A stretch of DNA of 64,000 nt from Hygrocybe punicea (lineage: Eukaryota; Basidiomycota; Agaricomycetes; Agaricales; Hygrophoraceae): NCBI GenBank assembly GCA_963556145.1, contig OY744468.1, positions 1,302,001-1,366,000 on the forward strand, read 5' to 3'. Positions 57,599-64,000 of this stretch are shown piece after piece. A model generated the notes under the pieces. The model had not been told where the DNA came from. It searched no databases and worked only from the letters and a program-made list of their open reading frames with translations. The position numbers were made by a program, and so were the translations under genes. Positions within the stretch are counted from its first letter, which is position 1. The number at the start of each line of letters is the position of its first letter.

Positions 57599-58070
57599 TT
57601 ACGAGTCCCTATAAGGGAATCGTTCTATACGGTGGATTCTCAAACTCAGGGTCAGACTCTAATTTGCCAAGCCGTGGGAACAATTTTGTGAAACTGTGGG
57701 AACAATTTTGAAGCCCTGGGAATAATTATGAAACCGTGTGACTGGGCGGAGTTGAGTGTGAGAATTGGTTGTCCCAATCAGCAAGAACAATAAGGCAGCC
57801 GGATCACAGCAGCCAATTTGGAAATGGGTAGTGTTATATCATGTTGGTATTGCAATTGCAATTGGTTTCTGATAATGATCACATGCATTCATAATGCAAT
57901 GTGCCGTGTATGAATGAACAATATGTGAGTGGTATCTGTCATGTAGCCACATCTACTGTGTGTAATAGAATTGTTGATAATGAAATGAGGTCAAACAGTG
58001 TCTATTGTACACTTGTCACACAGGTCCAAATGTGTGCAGTGAGTGTTTGGTAGGTGTCCCAGCTTTAATC
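57599..58070 (+). other. 5' unique part of nested Helitron
   Basis: No gene. Short repeats of GTGGGAACAATTTTG near 57675-57710; a TCCCTATAAGGGA palindrome lies 10 bp from the 5' end and could be part of the terminal recognition signal. Confidence 0.5.
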
Positions 58071-58079
58071 TGGCGCAGT

Positions 58080-58151
58080 TGTTTGCACAAACATCTGTAC
58101 GGTGTTTGCACAAACATCTGTACGGTGTTTGCACAAACATCTGTACGGTGT
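58080..58151. repeat. 23-bp tandem repeat, three copies
   Basis: TGTTTGCACAAACATCTGTACGG is repeated three times without change (58080-58148); TGTTTGCACAAACA within it is a palindrome. Confidence 0.9.
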
Positions 58152-58154
58152 TTT

Positions 58155-59110
58155 GGTGGACATGTTCAGTGCATGTAAATAAACTGGTGTGACCGGATAT
58201 ATGACACCGAACACATCGAACATGTTCAGTGTGTTCTGTGGACATGTTCGGTGCATGTCAGTAAACTAGTATGACCAGATATATGACACCGGACACATCG
58301 AACATGTTCAGTGTGTTCTGTGGACATGTTCAGTGCATGTCAGTAAACTAGAATGACCAGATATACGACACCGAACACATCGAACATGTTCAGTGTGTTC
58401 TGTGGACATGTTCAGTGCATGTCAGTAAACTGGTATGACCAGATATATGACACCGAACACATCGAACATGTTCGGTGTGTTTGGTGGACATGTTCGGTGC
58501 ATGTCAGTAAACTAGAATGACCAGATATACGACACCGAACACATCGAACATGTTCGGTGTGTTCTGTGGACATGTTCGGTGCATGTCAGTAAACTAGTAT
58601 GACCAGATATATGACACCGGACACATCGAACATGTTCGGTGTGTTTGGTGGACATGTTCGGTGCATGTCAGTAAACTGGTATGACCAGATATACTACACC
58701 GAACACATCGAACATGTTCGGTGTGTTCGGTGAAGATGTTCGGTGCATGTCAGTAAACTAGTATGACCAGATATACGACACCGAACACATCGAACATGTT
58801 CAGTGTGTTCGGTGGACATGTTCAGTGCATGTCAGTAAACTAGAAGGACCAGATATATGACACCGAACACATCGAACATGTTCAGTGTGTTTGGTGGACA
58901 TGTTCGGTGCATGTCAGTAAACTAGAATGACCAGATATACGACACCGAACACATCGAACATGTTCGGTGTGTTCGGTGGACATGTTCGGTGCATGTCAGT
59001 AAACTAGAATGACCAGATATACGACACCGAACACATCGAACATGTTCGGTGGACATGTTTGGTGCATGTCAGTACACTGGTATAACCAGATATACTACAC
59101 TGAACACATC
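58155..59110. repeat. 82-bp satellite array with dyad core
   Basis: About 11 units of 82 bp, containing GGACATGTTCGGTGCATGTC, AGTAAACTAG, GACCAGATATA and CGAACATGTTCG. The last is a perfect palindrome, and its flanks (ACCGAACACAT and GTGTGTTCGGT) extend the dyad, so each unit can fold into a hairpin. Variation is mostly A/G or C/T at a few sites; later units are degenerate. Confidence 0.9.
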
Positions 59111-59389
59111 GAACATATTGAACCAGTGTGTTCGGTTGACATGTTCAGTGGATGTTGGTAAGCCAATATGACTAGGTATACTACACCAAACACATCCGGT
59201 GTGTTTGGTGTACATGTTTGGTGGATGTCCATCGACCGGTATGACTGGGTATACTACACCGAACACATCCACCAAACACACCAAAGATGCCGCAGCCTGC
59301 ATGTGGGGCATTCCCCTTGCACAAATAGTCATATGAACAATGTATTCGATGTGTCTGTAGTGTAGCTACATGTACAATGTGTACTAGAA

Positions 59390-61965
59390 TTAATATTAAT
59401 GCAAGCATTGACTACTTGTCGAACAGGTCCAAAGTGTTCGGTATGTTCGGTAGGGTGTTCGGTTGATGTCCCAGCCTTCATCTGTGGCATTTCCCTTGCA
59501 GAAATAGTTGTACGAACAACGTATTCGGTGTATCTGTAGTGTAGCTACCAGTACAATGTGTATTAGAATTAATATTAATGCAAGCATTGACTACTTGCAA
59601 AGTGTTCGGTATGTTCGGTAGGGTGTTCGGTTGATGTCCCAGCCTTCATCTGTGGCATTTCCCTTGCACAAATAGTTGTACGAACAATGTATTCGATGTA
59701 TCTGTAGTGTAGCTACCAGTACAATGTGTATTAGAATTAATATTAATGCAAGCATTGACTACTTGCAAAGTGTTCGGTATGTTCGGTAGGGTGTTCGGTT
59801 GATGTCCCAGCCTTCATCTGTGGCATTTCCCTTGCACAAATAGTTGTACGAACAATGTATTCGATGTATCTGTAGTGTAGCTACCAGTACAATGTGTATT
59901 AGAATTAATATTAATGCAAACATTGACTACTTGTCGAACAGGTCCAAAGTGTTCGGTATGTTTGGTAGGGTGTTCGGTTGATGTCCCAGCCTTCATCTGT
60001 GGCATTTCCCTTGCACAAATAGTTGTACGAACAACGTATTCGGTGTATCTGTAGTGTAGCTACCAGTACAATGTGTATTAGAATTAATATTAATGCAAGC
60101 ATTGACTACTTGCAAAGTGTTCGGTATGTTCGGTAGGGTGTTCGGTTGATGTCCAGCCTTCATCTGTGGCATTTCCCTTGCACAAATAGTTGTACGAACA
60201 ATGTATTCGATGTATCTGTAGTGTAGCTACCAGTACAATGTGTATTAGAATTAATATTAATGCAAACATTGACTACTTGTCGAACAGGTCCAAAGTGTTC
60301 GGTATGTTTGGTAGGGTGTTCGGTTGATGTCCCAGCCTTCATCTGTGGCATTTCCCTTGCAGAAATAGTTGTACGAACAACGTATTCGGTGTATCTGTAG
60401 TGTAGCTACCAGTACAATGTGTATTAGAATTAATATTAATGCAAGCATTGACTACTTGCAAAGTGTTCGGTATGTTCGGTAGGGTGTTCGGTTGATGTCC
60501 CAGCCTTCATCTGTGGCATTTCCCTTGCAGAAATAGTTGTACGAACAACGTATTCGGTGTATCTGTAGTGTAGCTACCAGTACAATGTGTATTAGAATTA
60601 ATATTAATGCAAGCATTGACTACTTGCAAAGTGTTCGGTATGTTCGGTAGGGTGTTCGGTTGATGTCCCAGCCTTCATCTGTGGCATTTCCCTTGCACAA
60701 ATAGTTGTACGAACAATGTATTCGATGTATCTGTAGTGTAGCTACCAGTACAATGTGTATTAGAATTAATATTAATGCAAGCATTGACTACTTGCAAAGT
60801 GTTCGGTATGTTCGGTAGGGTGTTCGGTTGATGTCCCAGCCTTCATCTGTGGCATTTCCCTTGCACAAATAGTTGTACGAACAATGTATTCGATGTATCT
60901 GTAGTGTAGCTACATGTACAATGTGTACTAGAATTAATATTAATGCAAGCATTGACTACTTGTCGAACAGGTCCAAAGTGTTCGGTATGTTCGGTAGGGT
61001 GTTCGGTTGATGTCCCAGCCTTCATCTGTGGCATTTCCCTTGCAGAAATAGTTGTACGAACAACGTATTCGGTGTATCTGTAGTGTAGCTACCAGTACAA
61101 TGTGTATTAGAATTAATATTAATGCAAGCATTGACTACTTGCAAAGTGTTCGGTATGTTCGGTAGGGTGTTCGGTTGATGTCCCAGCCTTCATCTGTGGC
61201 ATTTCCCTTGCACAAATAGTTGTACGAACAATGTATTCGATGTATCTGTAGTGTAGCTACCAGTACAATGTGTATTAGAATTAATATTAATGCAAGCATT
61301 GACTACTTGCAAAGTGTTCGGTATGTTCGGTAGGGTGTTCGGTTGATGTCCCAGCCTTCATCTGTGGCATTTCCCTTGCACAAATAGTTGTACGAACAAT
61401 GTATTCGATGTATCTGTAGTGTAGCTACCAGTACAATGTGTATTAGAATTAATATTAATGCAAACATTGACTACTTGTCGAACAGGTCCAAAGTGTTCGG
61501 TATGTTTGGTAGGGTGTTCGGTTGATGTCCCAGCCTTCATCTGTGGCATTTCCCTTGCACAAATAGTTGTACGAACAACGTATTCGGTGTATCTGTAGTG
61601 TAGCTACCAGTACAATGTGTATTAGAATTAATATTAATGCAAGCATTGACTACTTGCAAAGTGTTCGGTATGTTCGGTAGGGTGTTCGGTTGATGTCCCA
61701 GCCTTCATCTGTGGCATTTCCCTTGCAGAAATAGTTGTACGAACAACGTATTCGGTGTATCTGTAGTGTAGCTACCAGTACAATGTGTATTAGAATTAAT
61801 ATTAATGCAAGCATTGACTACTTGCAAAGTGTTCGGTATGTTCGGTAGGGTGTTCGGTTGATGTCCAGCCTTCATCTGTGGCATTTCCCTTGCACAAATC
61901 GTTGTACGAACAACGTATTCGATGTATCTGTTGTGTAGCTACATGTACAATGTGTATTAGAATTA
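59390..61965. repeat. 168/179-bp satellite array
   Basis: About 15 units containing GCAAGCATTGACTACTTG, GTGTTCGGTATGTTCGGT, GATGTCCCAGCCTTCATCTG and GAATTAATATTAATG. Two length classes occur: 168 bp, and 179 bp with the extra word TCGAACAGGTCC. They are mixed along the array. Repeated 63-codon frames on the minus strand arise from the repeat and are not genes. Shares GTGTTCGGT words with the 82-bp array. Confidence 0.9.
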
Positions 61966-63415
61966 TCCTTAATGCACACATTGACTACTCGTCGTACAGG
62001 TCGAAAGTGTTCAGTCAGTGTTCAGTAGATATCCCAGCCTTTTTCTGATGCATTCCCCTTCCACCCACAATTGTACACACATTATATCAGATGTGTCTGT
62101 GTTGCAGTCACTGGATGCAAGCCATAATATTTCTAATAAAAATGTCTTGAAATTGCCTGGAAATTAATCCATATTATTTTAACATGTCATTTACAGAGAA
62201 CATTTACATATTTAGTGCATATTTTTCGTACATTTCTGAGACAGGTATCATAAAGATATGATAAACATTATAAGAAAACCAAGATGTTTCAAGACTATGA
62301 AATTGTATTTCTTTTAAGATAGCACTCAAGATACTTTTATGATAACTTCCTTTAAAACGAACTGACATTATTTAGAAGGTTTTTAAATTTTTTCTCACAA
62401 TGTTGTATTAAAGTAACATGGATTAATTTCCAGATAACTTCAAGATATTTTGAGTTGAAATACTATGGCTTGCATCCAGTGAGTCATATATAATATGCAC
62501 ATTGAAATCGTTCCCAATGCAAGCAGTGATTTCTTGTCAAAGAGGTATAATACAATGTTCCACCTTCAACCCTCGGCAATCCCATTGTAGACATAATAGT
62601 ATGACCTGTATATTGGATGGGTCTGTACAAGTGCTACATATCCTTGCAATGCACCTCATACTTAATACATTATCAATACTGGTAAAACAGGCTCAATGGA
62701 TTTCAGTAAATCATTGGGCCAGTGTCCCAGACACAGTATGCAGCATTGCAGTGCAACAGACACTGTCTGTTCCATAAATTCCATTCGTGCATGTCACACC
62801 TATCTTCATCATGTGTGCTGGAATTGGTTCAGGTGTTCAACACTGATCAAACTGTTACACAAGAACATTGTGTCACCAACTTCACAGCTTCATGAATCGG
62901 AAGCATTGCTAGTGCACAAGCTGAACCAGTCATCTTGTTGATTCTGGTATCATCAAACCCAGTGATCTTATCAAAGTGGTTCCAATACAAGTGCAGTTGG
63001 TGTCATTGTACATGTGTTTATTTCTACCATACTCACAGGAGGTCATTCTTGACCCGACAAATAATTCAGATACTTAGAGTTTCTGGATATACTTACTATG
63101 TATTCTGTAAAACTTTCACAGAGTAACTATGACTACTGATAGAGTAGTAAATTAGTTGTATATATGCCAGCATGAACACTGCAAACTTGATGTGAAAGAT
63201 GCCAATTTGGGATCTGATATTGCATTATGACAAATTGGAAGGAACAGGGTATAATCAATTATGAAAGCTATATCATTGTAGTATGGTATCTGAATGGTAT
63301 CTGAATGGCATCAGTATGTAATAATAAAGGAAATATTAATAACTTTGCAAATATTGATTATCATAGCAGCATCATAATACTGTATGATTTGTATCCACTT
63401 ATTCTCTCATTACTA
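61966..63415 (+). other. 3' unique part of nested Helitron
   Basis: AT-rich and without a convincing gene; weak frames at 62502-62777 and 62696-62941 carry no motif. Contains the MITE at 62109-62481. Confidence 0.5.
62109..62481. mobile_element. 373-bp MITE with imperfect inverted ends
   Basis: Starts CACTGGATGCAAGCCATA and ends with the inverted TATGGCTTGCATCCAGTG; further pairing (CTGGAAATTAATCCAT with ATGGATTAATTTCCAG) extends the arms to about 80 bp with gaps. AGT flanks both sides (62106-62108, 62482-62484), a possible 3-bp target duplication. No coding capacity; superfamily not decided. Confidence 0.7.
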
Positions 63416-63419
63416 AAAA

Positions 63420-63465
63420 GGGACGAGTAACCTGCCATGCAAAGCAATGGCCCACACCCCACTAG
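63420..63465 (+). other. 3' terminus of nested Helitron
   Basis: GGGACGAGTAACCTGCC, hairpin GCCAT..ATGGC, CCCACACCCC, ACTAG. Matches the host Helitron terminus at 52603-52655 except for about one base in 46. Confidence 0.85.
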
Positions 63466-64000
63466 TTTCCATACAGGCCAGGATGAGATTCATTTATTCC
63501 TAATATATGTTTGATGAACATTTCAGTAGTAAAGTGAAAGAAGCGGGCTCCAGCAACTGGATTGTTTGCAATTAGTTTGTAACAATCCTGGGGTAGACGT
63601 AGTTTAGGATAAAACTTTTCTTTGTTGTCAGCATAATATAAGCATAGTGGGTGATTGATGTCTGCAGGTGCAAAAGTGATAAACCAAGTCGGAGCACCAA
63701 TATAGGATATCAGAGACCAAATCTCATTTCGCATGTATTTCTTGTTAGTAATTGAACCTTTGACCTGACCAGCTACGTGATCCAGATCAGAAATGAGTTT
63801 ATAGCATGCTTTCTCTTCTGATGTATCCGGTTTGACTCTATCACCTCTAGATAATCTTTTAGAGAGGTCATCCAAAACAGCTGTATTGATATTCATCAGG
63901 CGATTTGCAATATCGTTGAAATTATGTTTATTAGTCAACAAATATCCTCCGGTTGTACTGTCTTTGATTTGTTCTTGATTGAATGCAATCAATGGAAAAT
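63466..64000 (-). pseudogene. RepHel N-terminal part (Helitron_like_N)
   Basis: Minus-strand frame running off the window end: STTGGYLLTNKHNFND-type start, NDIANRLMNINTAVLDDLSK, KACYKLISDLDHVAGQVKG, SLISYIGAPTWFITFAPADI, VAGARFFHFTTEMFIKHILG, SHPGLYGN. This is the N-terminal domain typical of Helitron Rep/helicase proteins. It belongs to the same gene as 52672-57598, separated by the nested Helitron. Confidence 0.85.

Larger units (their letters stand above)
57599..63465 (+). mobile_element. Non-autonomous Helitron nested in RepHel
   Basis: 5,867 bp. The 3' end is CTAG at 63462-63465 followed by host T; the 5' end is TTACGAGTCCCTATAAGGG (placement uncertain by up to 3 bp because of host T's). 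Removing it joins GLYGN (63.47 kb) to TSGYY (57.59 kb) in one frame. The terminal 45 bp match those of the host Helitron in opposite orientation. 5' GTTACGAGTCCCT and the 3' subterminal AGGGACGAGTAAC form a near inverted pair. It has no Rep or helicase gene; the interior is mostly satellite. Confidence 0.85.
52603..64000 (-). mobile_element. Autonomous Helitron, 5' end outside window
   Basis: 3' end at 52603, RepHel gene on the minus strand, with the Rep N-terminus running off the window at 64000. The gene is split by a second Helitron (57599-63465) and by a TGA at 56112. Rolling-circle elements of this type need no terminal inverted repeats or target duplication. Confidence 0.85.

Noticed and set aside
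57599..57620. Canonical Helitron 5'-TC start for the nested element
   Set aside because: The junction reads TTACGAG; no TC start fits the restored frame, so only the 3' end is called canonical.
59396..61646. Series of near-identical 63-codon frames
   Set aside because: By-products of the 168/179-bp satellite; no start context or variation pattern typical of coding sequence.
58080..61965. Regularly spaced repeats resembling a CRISPR array
   Set aside because: Whole units repeat, with no unique spacers; eukaryotic satellite.

Overview
The window looks like a transposon-dense island from an Agaricomycete (Basidiomycota). The grounds are family content: Plavaka transposases, a KDZ transposase linked to a TET/JBP dioxygenase, fungal Helitrons, Tnp2-type fragments, a two-gene PIF/Harbinger element and a Ty3-type retrotransposon. 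The genes carry many short introns (about 45-60 bp, GT..AG). No bacterial operons, rRNA, tRNA or CRISPR were seen. Almost every coding region belongs to a mobile element or to its cargo.

Layout. 0.5-6.1 kb: a hypothetical gene (minus) head-to-head with a protein-kinase-like gene (plus) whose catalytic loop is split by a young 2.5-kb non-autonomous LTR element (3381-5927). 6.5-9.6 kb: a nearly complete Plavaka transposase with in-frame stops. 9.8-24.0 kb: two 3.9-kb near-identical inverted arms (10345-14246 and 19803-23704) made of Tnp2 fragments and small hypothetical genes, around a 5.6-kb spacer holding another Tnp2 fragment and a PIF/Harbinger element. 23.7-24.0 kb: a satellite-bearing repeat abutting the outer end of the right arm. 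24.4-42.3 kb: a KDZ-type cassette with an HMG-like protein, a JmjC-like dioxygenase, a TET/JBP dioxygenase, an unknown gene with triplicated exons, a Ulp1-type SUMO protease and the KDZ transposase. 42.4-43.6 kb: a second, larger copy of the satellite-bearing repeat. 43.6-49.3 kb: the 5' part of a Ty3-type retrotransposon (minus), with a 620-bp foldback MITE inside its reverse transcriptase. 50-52.6 kb: a decayed hypothetical gene and a second Plavaka fragment. 52.6 kb to the window end: an autonomous Helitron (minus) whose RepHel gene is split by a 5.9-kb opposite-strand Helitron (57599-63465) that carries two satellite arrays and ends with nearly the same 3' terminus.

Two themes connect the region. 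First, nesting: LTR element in kinase, MITE in Ty3 RT, Helitron in Helitron, Harbinger between palindrome arms. Second, decay: at least seven otherwise readable element genes are broken by a TGA, in most cases where the local context suggests an arginine codon CGA, as expected for deamination of methylated CpG. The same window carries a TET/JBP-family enzyme with its iron-binding residues intact; this family oxidises methylated bases. Intron, exon and start positions were inferred by eye from splice signals and reading frames; nothing was aligned computationally.
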